From contig NZ_WNNK01000003.1 of NCBI RefSeq assembly GCF_009724245.1, forward strand, positions 186,001 to 250,000: a stretch of DNA of 64,000 nucleotides. The letters run 5' to 3'. A program made the position numbers and the translations under genes. The stretch's first letter is position 1. Every line of letters starts with the position of its first letter. Positions 28,590 to 36,946 of the stretch are shown piece by piece. Origin of the DNA: Pseudomonas spelaei. GTDB lineage: Bacteria > Pseudomonadota > Gammaproteobacteria > Pseudomonadales > Pseudomonadaceae. Below the pieces are notes generated by a model that saw only the letters and a list, made by a program, of their open reading frames with translations, was not told the DNA's origin and ran no database searches.

Positions 28590-30308
28590 ATGCGGTCATT
28601 GAAGATCATGTTGTTGTCATCGGCGTTCAACGGTTTGACCCAACGAGCCTGGCTGGACTTGCGCCAGTCGGGTCACGTACCCAGCGTGGTGCTGTTCACG
28701 GATGACGCCACGGTGTGTCGGCAGATCGAGGCGTCGGCAGCCGACCTGGTGATCTGCCCGTTTCTCAAGGATCGCGTGCCACAGCAGCTCTGGAGCAACC
28801 CGGATCGTCCGGTGGTGATCATTCATCCGGGTATCGTCGGCGACCGTGGCGCCAGCGCGCTGGACTGGGCCATCACCGAACAGGTCAGGCGCTGGGGTGT
28901 CACGGCCTTGCAGGCGGTGGAGGAAATGGACGCCGGGCCGATCTGGTCGACCTGTGAATTCGACATGCCCACTGATGTGCGTAAATCCGAGTTGTACAAC
29001 GGCCCGGTGAGCGACGCCGCGATCTATTGCATCCGCGATGTGGTGGAAAAATTCGCCAGCGGTTTCGTCCCGACGCCACTCGATTACACACAACCCAGCG
29101 TCATCGGGCGTTTGCAGCCGAACATGAAACAGGCTGACCGCACCTTCAGTTGGTACGATTGCGCACGCTTCATCAAACGCAGCATCGACGCCGCCGACGG
29201 CCAGCCCGGTGTGTTGGCGAACCTCGCCGGCGGGCAGTATTACCTGTACGACGCGCACCTGGATTCACGCCGCGGCACGCCGGGAGAAATCCTTGCGGTA
29301 CAGGACGACGCGGTGTTGGTCGCGGCCGGCGATCACAGCCTGTGGATCGGCGCGCTCAAACGCAAAGCCCAGCCAGGGGAGGAGACCTTCAAGTTGCCGG
29401 CACGTCACGTGCTGGCCGGGCAACTGGCCGACATCCCCGTGCTGAACAGCTCGATCGCCAGCCAAGCGTTCAATGAGGCGGTCTATCAACCGATTCGCTA
29501 TCGAGAATCCGCTCACGTGGGCGAGCTGACCTTCGAGTTCTACAACGGCGCCATGAGCACCGAACAGTGCCGGCGGCTGGGCGCTGCACTGCGCTGGGCC
29601 AAGGCGCGAGACACCCAAGTGCTGCTGATCAAGGGCGGGCGCGGGAGCTTTTCCAATGGTGTACACCTCAACGTCATTCAGGCTGCCGAGGTGCCTGGGC
29701 TGGAAGCCTGGGCCAATATTCAGGCCATCGACGATGTCTGTCAGGAGTTGCTGACGGCCCGACAACTGGTGGTCAGCGGCCTCACAGGCAGCGCTGGCGC
29801 GGGTGGCGTGATGCTCGCGCTGGCGGCCGACATCGTATTCGCCCGGGCAGGCGTCGTACTCAACCCGCATTACAAAACCATGGGCTTGTATGGCTCCGAA
29901 TACTGGACCTACAGCCTGCCCCGCGCAGTCGGCAGTGAGGTCGCACACAAACTCACCGAAGAGTGCCTGCCGGTCAGCGCCTTTCAGGCCCGGCAATGGG
30001 GGATGATTCAGGACATCGGCCCACGCTGCCCACGGGAATTCAACCTATGGCTGCTGCAACAGGCCGGCAGTGCGTTGACCGATGAACGATATGCCCTGCA
30101 TCGCGCACGTAAGGTAGATAGGGACGTTGAGCAAATTGAACGCTGCCGTGAAAACGAGCTGGCACAGATGCAATTGGACATGGTGCACAACCGTCAACAG
30201 TTCGCCGAGAAGTGCCGCAACTTCGTGTTCAAACGCAAAACCTGCCAGACCCCGCAGCGCTTGATTGCGCCGTGGGCATTGGAACTCAAGGCCGCGTTGG
30301 TTGATTGA
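28590..30308 (+). CDS. HoxX-like formyltransferase/enoyl-CoA-hydratase fusion protein
   Basis: This 572-aa protein has an N-terminal formyltransferase-like domain (IIHPGIVGDRGASALDWAI near residue 78) and a C-terminal crotonase-fold domain with LNPHYKTMGLYGSEYWTYSL, both characteristic of HoxX. HoxX makes CO, the active-site ligand of NiFe hydrogenase, from formyl-tetrahydrofolate via formyl-CoA under aerobic conditions. There is no hydrogenase gene in the window, so the protein is an orphan or serves another use. I chose the start at 28590 because AAGGA lies 13 bases and AGAG nine bases upstream, and the length then fits HoxX. Confidence 0.85.
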   Translation: MRSLKIMLLSSAFNGLTQRAWLDLRQSGHVPSVVLFTDDATVCRQIEASAADLVICPFLKDRVPQQLWSNPDRPVVIIHPGIVGDRGASALDWAITEQVRRWGVTALQAVEEMDAGPIWSTCEFDMPTDVRKSELYNGPVSDAAIYCIRDVVEKFASGFVPTPLDYTQPSVIGRLQPNMKQADRTFSWYDCARFIKRSIDAADGQPGVLANLAGGQYYLYDAHLDSRRGTPGEILAVQDDAVLVAAGDHSLWIGALKRKAQPGEETFKLPARHVLAGQLADIPVLNSSIASQAFNEAVYQPIRYRESAHVGELTFEFYNGAMSTEQCRRLGAALRWAKARDTQVLLIKGGRGSFSNGVHLNVIQAAEVPGLEAWANIQAIDDVCQELLTARQLVVSGLTGSAGAGGVMLALAADIVFARAGVVLNPHYKTMGLYGSEYWTYSLPRAVGSEVAHKLTEECLPVSAFQARQWGMIQDIGPRCPREFNLWLLQQAGSALTDERYALHRARKVDRDVEQIERCRENELAQMQLDMVHNRQQFAEKCRNFVFKRKTCQTPQRLIAPWALELKAALVD

Positions 30309-30360
30309 TTGGCCCCACAGGCGCGGCAGGAGGCAGCGCTCCCACGAGCGTCGTTAAAAT

Positions 30361-30394
30361 CAGAGGCTGCCTTGGGCAACCTCTGGCGTTTTCT
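30361..30394. terminator. Bidirectional terminator-like hairpin
   Basis: CAGAGGCTGCC and GGCAACCTCTG pair with one mismatch around a three-base loop. T-rich tracts follow on both strands. It lies between the convergent HoxX-type gene and the subtilase gene and probably ends both. Confidence 0.65.
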
Positions 30395-30412
30395 ACCTCT
30401 GTTATCGCACGG

Positions 30413-31084
30413 TCATTTGCGGGTCAGAAAATCCCACACGGCACGCGTCGTCCCGGCGCCTTGGGTGTCACCCAGGTGATTGGCAATCAATGCCGAAATG
30501 AGTGGTGCGCTGTAGCTGTTACCGCACACGTGCACCGGTATTCCCTCAAGTTCAATCCGGTGAGCCTGCGGTTTGAGGGCGATCAGTTTCATCTCTTCGT
30601 CCACGACCTTCAGCGCTCTACCGTCGCCGCCTTCTTGTTCGGTGACGCCGATGGTGTGTGCGCAACTGGCAGGAAAGCCGATTCCCAAGTGTCGCTCATT
30701 GTAGGCCGAGGTAACGACAACAGTACCGGCCTCCTGCATGTCCTTGATCAATTCGGCGATGACATCGCAGGCCGAGGTGTGCGCCATTGAAAAACTCAGG
30801 TTGATCACGTCGAACCGCTGCCTGGCCAACCGGCACAGCAGGTAGTAGAAGTCCTTGCCGTTGGTTGTGCCTTGGGAGCAGAGCAAACCGTAATAGCTGA
30901 GCGCATGTGCAACCTTGACCTGGCGATTGAACAGGGAAACCACCAAAGCACCATGGTTGGACTGCGCAAGACCAGGCAGGTGAGGGTGATGATTTTCAAC
31001 CTGTTGCAGGTTCAGGCACGCCGCCTGTGAGGTGCTCAGCACCGTGTCGACAATGGCAACCTTAATCAAACACCCAAGCTCCAT
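30413..31084 (-). CDS. Small subtilisin-like (S8) serine protease of the peptide cluster
   Basis: This 223-aa protein shows a full subtilase triad: Asp13 (KVAIVDTVL), His44 (SNHGALVVSLF) and Ser190 (GNSYSAPLISALI), with INLSFSM and TSAYNE between. It has no signal peptide and no propeptide and is much shorter than secreted subtilases, so it is probably cytoplasmic. It ends the operon. Its job is probably leader removal or another peptide cut. A TTG at 31069 with GGAG nine bases upstream is an alternative start; either start overlaps the upstream gene. Confidence 0.8.
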   Translation of the reverse strand: MELGCLIKVAIVDTVLSTSQAACLNLQQVENHHPHLPGLAQSNHGALVVSLFNRQVKVAHALSYYGLLCSQGTTNGKDFYYLLCRLARQRFDVINLSFSMAHTSACDVIAELIKDMQEAGTVVVTSAYNERHLGIGFPASCAHTIGVTEQEGGDGRALKVVDEEMKLIALKPQAHRIELEGIPVHVCGNSYSAPLISALIANHLGDTQGAGTTRAVWDFLTRK

Positions 31085-32345
31085 CACAAAAGCGCGAGGG
31101 CTGGCGCTGCAGCCGCTCAAACTGCTGAGCAGAAATCTTGTAGACGGGAATACCGGCCTCCCGGCACACAATGGCGATGTGAGAGTGTGGTGAACCGGAA
31201 AGCGTCAGGATGCCCTTGATGTTCCTGAGAAAGGCGATCATTGAATACTCTAGGTTACGCACGGCCACGATGGCGTTGTCGGGAACCTTTTGCCGCTCGT
31301 TCCAGCAATGTATTGGCCCCTGTAGCTTGCCTGCGACAATGGCTTCCATATCGTTGGGTACGGTGAACGCTGAGGCGTCCAGTGCGGTGATCGCGCGCAG
31401 TTGCACCAAAAAAAGCCGATCGGCTTGGGCCACCCACTCAAACTCGAAGTCCCGGTGCCCCAGGTGCTCAATGAGCTGATGTGTGACGGTATACAACTGG
31501 CGTCTCAATGATCGACCGACACATGGCAGGAAGGCTTTGGACAACGGCAGTCGGGTTTTTGAAAGGTGAGATTTATACCTGCCTACGACCACCAACTCAC
31601 CCAGTGCTGAAGCAATGCCTTGGCCCAGCGCTAAGCGCGATGCTTTGTGAGGCCATAACACCAGCCGGTGTTTGGCATGCCGGACAACATGAAACGTCTC
31701 CTGGTGTTCCACCAGCTCGCACTGGTGAACGCCCAGGGTATTGAGGGTTTCTCCTGCGCCGTAGTTGGCATAACAGGTGGCACGCGCCGCGCCGCACACC
31801 GAGCGCGAAAATACGACGCCAGAGCGATCCGCTAATAGGTAGGGCTGGATGATAGCGCCCATGGTACCGATAAAGTCCCGAGGTTTTTTGGGCGTGCCCA
31901 GGGCGCTTGTGTATGCCTGGACGTGGTCTTTAAACGGCGAAAGCCACACGGCGATCAACGACTTTACGAAGCTCTCATAAGTGTGCAAATCAAAGCTCAC
32001 GCTGGAGAAGATCCCCGCATACGAGCATTTGGCAGCATCCTCGAAACGGGAAGAGGAGCGGGTGATACCGACGCTGGAAAGGGCGCCGAAGTGTTCCACC
32101 AGTTGTTCGTACAATCGATGAACGCTGACCGGTACGATGGCTGCCACCTCACCAAAATGCTGAATGATCCGGGCATGAGCATCGAGTGGGCTCAGCTCAT
32201 CGTCGAGGAGCTGTTCGATGGCGTTCAGTTCGCAAAACTGTCGGTGCAACGCGTGATCGACCAGGATAAACGGTGGGACGTCGATACCCAGGGTTTGCAG
32301 GTATTTCAGGCCGCCGTCTTTGCCGGTAAAGGCTGCGCTATTCAT
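31062..32345 (-). CDS. PEP-synthase-like ATP-grasp plus phosphohistidine domain enzyme
   Basis: This 427-aa protein resembles the N-terminal and central parts of PEP synthase/PPDK: ITRSSSRFEDAAKCSYAG near residue 94, IIQPYLLADRSGVVFSR near 165 and FEFEWVAQADRLFLVQLRAI near 300, all ATP-grasp landmarks. The mobile domain follows with LSGSPHSHIAIVCREAGIP (His389). The PEP/pyruvate-binding barrel of about 350 residues is absent. Known two-domain or modified relatives include rifampicin phosphotransferase and the prodigiosin ligase PigC, so this could phosphorylate or ligate a peptide or small molecule. AAGGA precedes the ATG. One base separates it from the upstream gene. Confidence 0.78.
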   Translation of the reverse strand: MNSAAFTGKDGGLKYLQTLGIDVPPFILVDHALHRQFCELNAIEQLLDDELSPLDAHARIIQHFGEVAAIVPVSVHRLYEQLVEHFGALSSVGITRSSSRFEDAAKCSYAGIFSSVSFDLHTYESFVKSLIAVWLSPFKDHVQAYTSALGTPKKPRDFIGTMGAIIQPYLLADRSGVVFSRSVCGAARATCYANYGAGETLNTLGVHQCELVEHQETFHVVRHAKHRLVLWPHKASRLALGQGIASALGELVVVGRYKSHLSKTRLPLSKAFLPCVGRSLRRQLYTVTHQLIEHLGHRDFEFEWVAQADRLFLVQLRAITALDASAFTVPNDMEAIVAGKLQGPIHCWNERQKVPDNAIVAVRNLEYSMIAFLRNIKGILTLSGSPHSHIAIVCREAGIPVYKISAQQFERLQRQPSRFCDGAWVFD

Positions 32346-32346
32346 C

Positions 32347-33273
32347 TCAAAGTCCTTTTAACAGCTCATCCAGTTCATGCAAGCTGGTGTGTTGGATGGG
32401 CAAGCCGTATTTGATCATGAGTAGGCCGAACTCCTTGATCGCGCGGGCTTGCCAATAATGCCTGACCTCTTCCATATCGATGGCCGTTAACAACAACTGC
32501 AGCAAGGGCGGTTCGCTGCTGGTTATCAAGCAGCGATTCCTTAGCCGCTTGACCTCAGCCCTGCGCAGGGCTTCTTGATGTCGATAGCCGCGGTACGGCA
32601 GCTTATTCAACGCGGGGTTATTGCAAATGGATTGGATGAAGCCGTCCATTTTTTCCAGCGAAAGCAAGTATTCGGACAAGTCCGAGTATTGAAGAAAATA
32701 GGCAAACCTCATGTAGTGGTCCGTGGACCAATGACTGTCCCTTACCTTGAGCGCACCACCTTCCAACCATTTGAGAAAGGGCATGACACCGGGTTGCCCC
32801 AAGACAACCTCCCGTTCCTGAGGCGCCAGCGTGGCCTCTGCGGTCAGACGCAACAGCTGGCTGCCGGTGGTGTCAATGTAGGTCTTGGCAAAGTTGCTGC
32901 TAGCCATCAGTTCGATGAGGGCTGCCCGCGCACGCCTGTAGGTGGTGTAGAGGTGTGGGTCACAGGCGTCGTGAATGCTTCTGGACAGGCGTGAAACACT
33001 CAACGCAACCCTTGCGTTGAGCACGTTCAGGCGCTCGGGGTAGCGACGGCTGATCAAGCGCTGCGCCAAGGCTTGACCATCGCCAAGATGGACATGGGGT
33101 ACGCTGATAATGTTGTTGGTTTGGCTCACCTCGGACTTATCAATGCCCAGTTCGTGGGTGTAGAAGTACTTGATACCTTCTCGGTACAAGTCAAGTTGCA
33201 CCTGGCAGGTCCCCACGTAGAACGTGTCGAAGTCCGTGACGGCCAAATCGTTCGAGCGGTAGTAGTAACTCAT
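32347..33273 (-). CDS. Unknown 308-aa protein of the peptide cluster
   Basis: The protein starts MSYYYRSNDLAVTDFDTF. It is soluble, largely helical by composition, and has no signal peptide or recognisable motif. I do not recognise the family. The gene sits two bases after the second permease gene and one base before the PEP-synthase-like gene, whose missing acceptor domain it could supply; this is a guess from spacing only. A longer in-frame start exists upstream but lies over the permease gene. Confidence 0.65.
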   Translation of the reverse strand: MSYYYRSNDLAVTDFDTFYVGTCQVQLDLYREGIKYFYTHELGIDKSEVSQTNNIISVPHVHLGDGQALAQRLISRRYPERLNVLNARVALSVSRLSRSIHDACDPHLYTTYRRARAALIELMASSNFAKTYIDTTGSQLLRLTAEATLAPQEREVVLGQPGVMPFLKWLEGGALKVRDSHWSTDHYMRFAYFLQYSDLSEYLLSLEKMDGFIQSICNNPALNKLPYRGYRHQEALRRAEVKRLRNRCLITSSEPPLLQLLLTAIDMEEVRHYWQARAIKEFGLLMIKYGLPIQHTSLHELDELLKGL

Positions 33274-33275
33274 GC

Positions 33276-34082
33276 CTAAACCATCGCCGCGTGGGTTTCG
33301 TGAATACCCTTGTTGTACAGCGCCCGACAGAGCACAAACAGCGCGAGCACCCATGCCACTTGCGGGACAAGCACGTCCAGCAGGTGGCTGGCAGGGTTCA
33401 GGTAGTAGTCCACGGGCGCATACAAGGCGTAAAAGAACGGCGTATACCGTGAGACCATCGCCAGACCCTCAGGCAGCATGCTAAGGGGCACCAAGGTCCC
33501 GGTGAACAAGGCTTGCAGGGCAAAGACCAGCGACACTAACCCACGATTGATCACCAGCCAGAAGGTGGCTATTGCCACCAGCAGCCAGATGAGAAACACC
33601 ACCACGCCCCCGATCAAGGCGGTGAGATAAAATCCTGCGATTTTACTGGCCTCGAAGGGCGTGCCGGTAAAGGCGTGAACAAACACCAGCGCGATCGGAA
33701 TGCTCAGCAGGTTGTACCAGCAGACCTTGACCAGAAATTCGGCCAGGTGGTCCTCGATCATGCCCACACCACTGAGTATGTATTTCAGATGGTTGCCGTT
33801 GGTAATCACCTGTTGCAGGTGGATGGCCAGGCGCATAAACGGATATTGATTGGCGAGGATGTAAATCAGTGCGTAATACGCGTAGAGGTAGTGTTCGTCG
33901 ATGGCGGCCCCTTGCTGCTTGAGCAGGGCCCAAAGCGCCACCATCATGCCCAGTTGTAGCGGGTAGCCCACCAACTTGGTGAACGTATCGAAGCGAAAGG
34001 TCGAAAACTCGTTAACGTGTAACCGTAAGAGTTGCCCAAACACCCGCCAGTAAATCTTGAGATTACCCGCCATAACTGACAT
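33276..34082 (-). CDS. ABC-2 type exporter permease (COG4587/PF06182-like)
   Basis: This 268-aa membrane protein has about six hydrophobic helices. The N-terminal block YWRVFGQLLRLHVNEFSTFR and the later FTGTLVPLSMLPEGL and YTPFFYALYAPVDYYL resemble the paired permeases of the COG4586/4587/3694 ABC systems. It overlaps the preceding permease gene by 20 bases. It probably exports the cluster product. Confidence 0.75.
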   Translation of the reverse strand: MSVMAGNLKIYWRVFGQLLRLHVNEFSTFRFDTFTKLVGYPLQLGMMVALWALLKQQGAAIDEHYLYAYYALIYILANQYPFMRLAIHLQQVITNGNHLKYILSGVGMIEDHLAEFLVKVCWYNLLSIPIALVFVHAFTGTPFEASKIAGFYLTALIGGVVVFLIWLLVAIATFWLVINRGLVSLVFALQALFTGTLVPLSMLPEGLAMVSRYTPFFYALYAPVDYYLNPASHLLDVLVPQVAWVLALFVLCRALYNKGIHETHAAMV

Positions 34083-34842
34083 ACCTGTTTAGTCCCCGGG
34101 TCCAGATCCACCAGGCAAGGCTTAACCACAAGGTCAGTGAGCTGGTTAACGTCAACGCCGCCCAACCCAATGACTGAATATCGGCATCTTGATAAAACAG
34201 TGCGGCATTGGTTGGACCCAGGGCGAAAGGCAGGATCACCGCCAGGGCATACTTGATGAGGTTGGGCAGCACGACGTGGGGAACGCTCTGCACCGCCGTC
34301 AACTTGTCCGACAGCTCGTCGAGGACCGCCGAACGGCCCACCCAGAACGCAAAAGCACTGAAGGTGAACTGGATAAGGCTGAAAATAAAAACCCCCAGGG
34401 TGACAAAGACCATGCCCGCGCCTAAGGCCAGTGCATCGAAGTCGGCGCCCATGACCCAGACCCAGTAGGCGAGCAGAAATCCGATGGGCACGACTCCGCT
34501 CAAGGCCATGGGGTTTATTCCCTCACACAGCAAGGTGTAGTAGGGCGTGCGGGGAAGAATCAGGTACTTGTCCAGGGTACCGTCAATGATGGTTCTCCAG
34601 GTTTTCGAGAAGCTGCTGAAAAACGTCTTGTACAGGGTGTGGAAGACCTCAATCAGGATGATGTAGAAATACACGGCGGGCTTGCTGAGCCCACCGACCG
34701 TGTCCACGTTGAGAAACACCACCTCCCAAAACACCAGGCTGATAAACAGGTACGAGCCGGTCGCGAGCAATTCAAGCAACAGTGAGACTCGGTAGTGCAC
34801 CAACACCTTGATCTTGGCTGTGAAGTAGCGGGCGAACATCAC
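34063..34842 (-). CDS. ABC-2 type exporter permease (COG3694/PF06182-like)
   Basis: This 259-aa membrane protein has about six hydrophobic segments, with IIDGTLDKYLILPRTPYYTL in a cytoplasmic loop, a hallmark of this permease family. It overlaps the ATPase gene by four bases and the next permease by 20, so the three transporter genes are translationally coupled and should form a heterodimeric exporter. Confidence 0.75.
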   Translation of the reverse strand: MMFARYFTAKIKVLVHYRVSLLLELLATGSYLFISLVFWEVVFLNVDTVGGLSKPAVYFYIILIEVFHTLYKTFFSSFSKTWRTIIDGTLDKYLILPRTPYYTLLCEGINPMALSGVVPIGFLLAYWVWVMGADFDALALGAGMVFVTLGVFIFSLIQFTFSAFAFWVGRSAVLDELSDKLTAVQSVPHVVLPNLIKYALAVILPFALGPTNAALFYQDADIQSLGWAALTLTSSLTLWLSLAWWIWTRGLNRYVSYGG

Positions 34843-35801
34843 CGGGCAGCCTCTGTGCTCGGCATCAGAATGGATTCGCTGCGTTTGATCGACCTGACAG
34901 TGTTACCCGCCATGATGGCTGCCAGGCATTGCTGCACGGTCAACTCATCGACGCCGATGTTGAAGGACACCTCGAGTTCGCCCTGTCGTCCTTGGGTAAA
35001 GCGCGCCGCGTCCGACCATGGGAGATGACAGGTCGCAGGCGGGTTTACGCAGTCGATGTGGTACTCAATCAGGGTTTTGTTTTTCAGCAGCGCCGTGGGA
35101 AAGGATTCGGCCAGGCGCCCATGTGCCAGTGACAGGCATCGATCAGTCAGGTTCAGTAGGGTGTCGGGCTCGTGAGAAACCAGCAGCAGAGTCTTGTCCG
35201 CCATCAGGCCGTGGTGGCCAAACAGGGTCTTGAAGCGCAGCTTGGTCTCGGCATCAAGGCCGATGGTGGGCTCATCCAGAATGACCAGCCGGGGGCGGTG
35301 GATCAGCGCGCAGAACATCTCCCCGCGCATACGCTGGCCAAAGGACAAGGTCCTGACCTGTTGGGCCATGAAGCCACTGATGTTCAGGTACCTGTCCAGC
35401 TCAGCAAAACTGTGGGTGTATTCGGTGTTGCTCAAGCCCCTGGCGGCGGCGTAGAGCCCCAGGCAGTCGTGCAGACTCATATTCGGATACAGATAACTCT
35501 TTTGCGAGAAGAGTACCCCGGTGTGTCGCATCAGTTGCTTGCGCTCGGCGTGGGGGGCAAACCCCATCACTTGCACCTGTCCGGTAGTTGTGGCCATGAC
35601 CCCGCAGATCACTTTGAGCAGTGTTGATTTGCCGCTGCCATTGTGGCCGATGATGCCGATTTTTTCCCCGGCGCCAATCTCCAGTGAGACGTCATCAAGC
35701 GCCGTGATAGTTTTCCGGCTGGGGCGAAACAGATCCTTGATGAGCGAGCCGCTGTGCTGTTTTGTCTCGATCACTCGCGACACCGCGCTCAGCGAAATCA
35801 C
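34839..35801 (-). CDS. ABC transporter ATPase (COG4586-like) of the peptide cluster
   Basis: This 320-aa ATPase has Walker A GHNGSGKST, a degenerate signature LSFGQRMRGE, Walker B LVILDEPT and switch His in LLVSHEPD. The N-terminal extension before the core (SGSLIKDLFRPSRKTITALD) is typical of COG4586. The C-terminal 80 residues are an accessory tail. It overlaps the M16 peptidase gene by four bases (ATGA). Confidence 0.85.
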   Translation of the reverse strand: MISLSAVSRVIETKQHSGSLIKDLFRPSRKTITALDDVSLEIGAGEKIGIIGHNGSGKSTLLKVICGVMATTTGQVQVMGFAPHAERKQLMRHTGVLFSQKSYLYPNMSLHDCLGLYAAARGLSNTEYTHSFAELDRYLNISGFMAQQVRTLSFGQRMRGEMFCALIHRPRLVILDEPTIGLDAETKLRFKTLFGHHGLMADKTLLLVSHEPDTLLNLTDRCLSLAHGRLAESFPTALLKNKTLIEYHIDCVNPPATCHLPWSDAARFTQGRQGELEVSFNIGVDELTVQQCLAAIMAGNTVRSIKRSESILMPSTEAAR

Positions 35802-36946
35802 GAGGCTAACTCGACAAAGGATTGATCAAAGTAGTTCTGATACAACGCTGCTTGAAAATCGCTCACGCTATAACGATCAATGCCATTGATCATCTCGTCC
35901 AGTGACGGGATCGCCCCATAATTGAGGTAGTGCTTGCCTGACCTGGAGGCCAGTACGCCGATATTTTCGACGCTGAGTTTTTGATACAGGCTGGATGTCG
36001 CCAATGCCGTCGATAGGCTGTGTGTGGAGGCTGAACCTGTTGAAAAGTATTCGCTGAGGAGGGTGTCCAGCCTGGCCAGCCCGGTTGCTGCCGACTTGAC
36101 GTATAGCACGTGCTCGCCCACGCCGCCGGTGAGAAAGAAGCGCCGGTCCAGGTGATAACTCAGCCCTTCGCCGCGCAGACGCGATGCCAGGGATTCGGGC
36201 CTGCTTGAGCAAAAGAACTGGGTGGCGCCGAGCATCAGCGCGTACTCCCGTGCGCCGTGGGTGGTGACAGGAAATCTTAGGCCGATGGTGGCGGTGGCTT
36301 CATCTAGGCAGCGAGCCGGTTGAGCAATGGGCGAGGGTGGCTCGTGCGATGGTTTTTTGCCGGGGGGAAGGGCCGAAAGCGGTGCCAGCAAATCCAGTGC
36401 ACGGCCCACTTCCAGGCCGGACAGCAGTTCGGCGTATACCCGGGCGCCGCAGAGAAGCCCCTCTGCAAAGACGCACAGCGTCTGCACATCTCCGCGCCAG
36501 ATGTCATGGCCTGCACGAATCCCCAGCTTGGCATCCAGGGCGCTGAAGGTGCCTTGGGCCTGCCGTTCGAGCTCGCGCTCGATAATACGGGTTTCCACTG
36601 CCATCAGCGGCGCAAGCTCTGCAGCGTTTTCGGGGGCACTAATACCCTGTAGGGCGTCAATCAGCGCGCCCATGTAATGCGGTAAAACTTCAACCGGCAT
36701 CCTGCCAAAAAAGCATAACGCCTCGTCGGTCGTGGCCCCGAGTATGGCCTGATAAGTATCACCGAAAGTGCTGCGTAACCGGCGACTGATGAGGTGTTCC
36801 ACCAGGTGGGCCAGCCCGATGTCTTGACTGGCTGGGCCACTGCGGTCAAACGCGATCCAGACATTGATGGACGCCAGGGTTGCTGACGCCAATTGGCGGA
36901 CGCTCAATGTCACACCGTTGGCCAATTGCAGGCTGTGTTCTTTCAC
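35798..36946 (-). CDS. M16-family zinc peptidase of the peptide cluster
   Basis: This 382-aa protein carries an intact inverted zinc motif H47-x2-E50-H51 (IGLAHLVEHLISRR) and a distal glutamate region AVETRIIERELERQ. A second, degenerate half runs to the C-terminus, including TATIGLRFPV and ASRLRGEGLSYHLDRRFF. M16 proteins cut small peptides inside a closed chamber and mature some RiPPs (for example AlbF, PqqF). It has no signal peptide. The four-base overlaps on both sides show tight coupling to the exporter and to the 375-aa protein. Confidence 0.82.
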   Translation of the reverse strand: MKEHSLQLANGVTLSVRQLASATLASINVWIAFDRSGPASQDIGLAHLVEHLISRRLRSTFGDTYQAILGATTDEALCFFGRMPVEVLPHYMGALIDALQGISAPENAAELAPLMAVETRIIERELERQAQGTFSALDAKLGIRAGHDIWRGDVQTLCVFAEGLLCGARVYAELLSGLEVGRALDLLAPLSALPPGKKPSHEPPSPIAQPARCLDEATATIGLRFPVTTHGAREYALMLGATQFFCSSRPESLASRLRGEGLSYHLDRRFFLTGGVGEHVLYVKSAATGLARLDTLLSEYFSTGSASTHSLSTALATSSLYQKLSVENIGVLASRSGKHYLNYGAIPSLDEMINGIDRYSVSDFQAALYQNYFDQSFVELAS

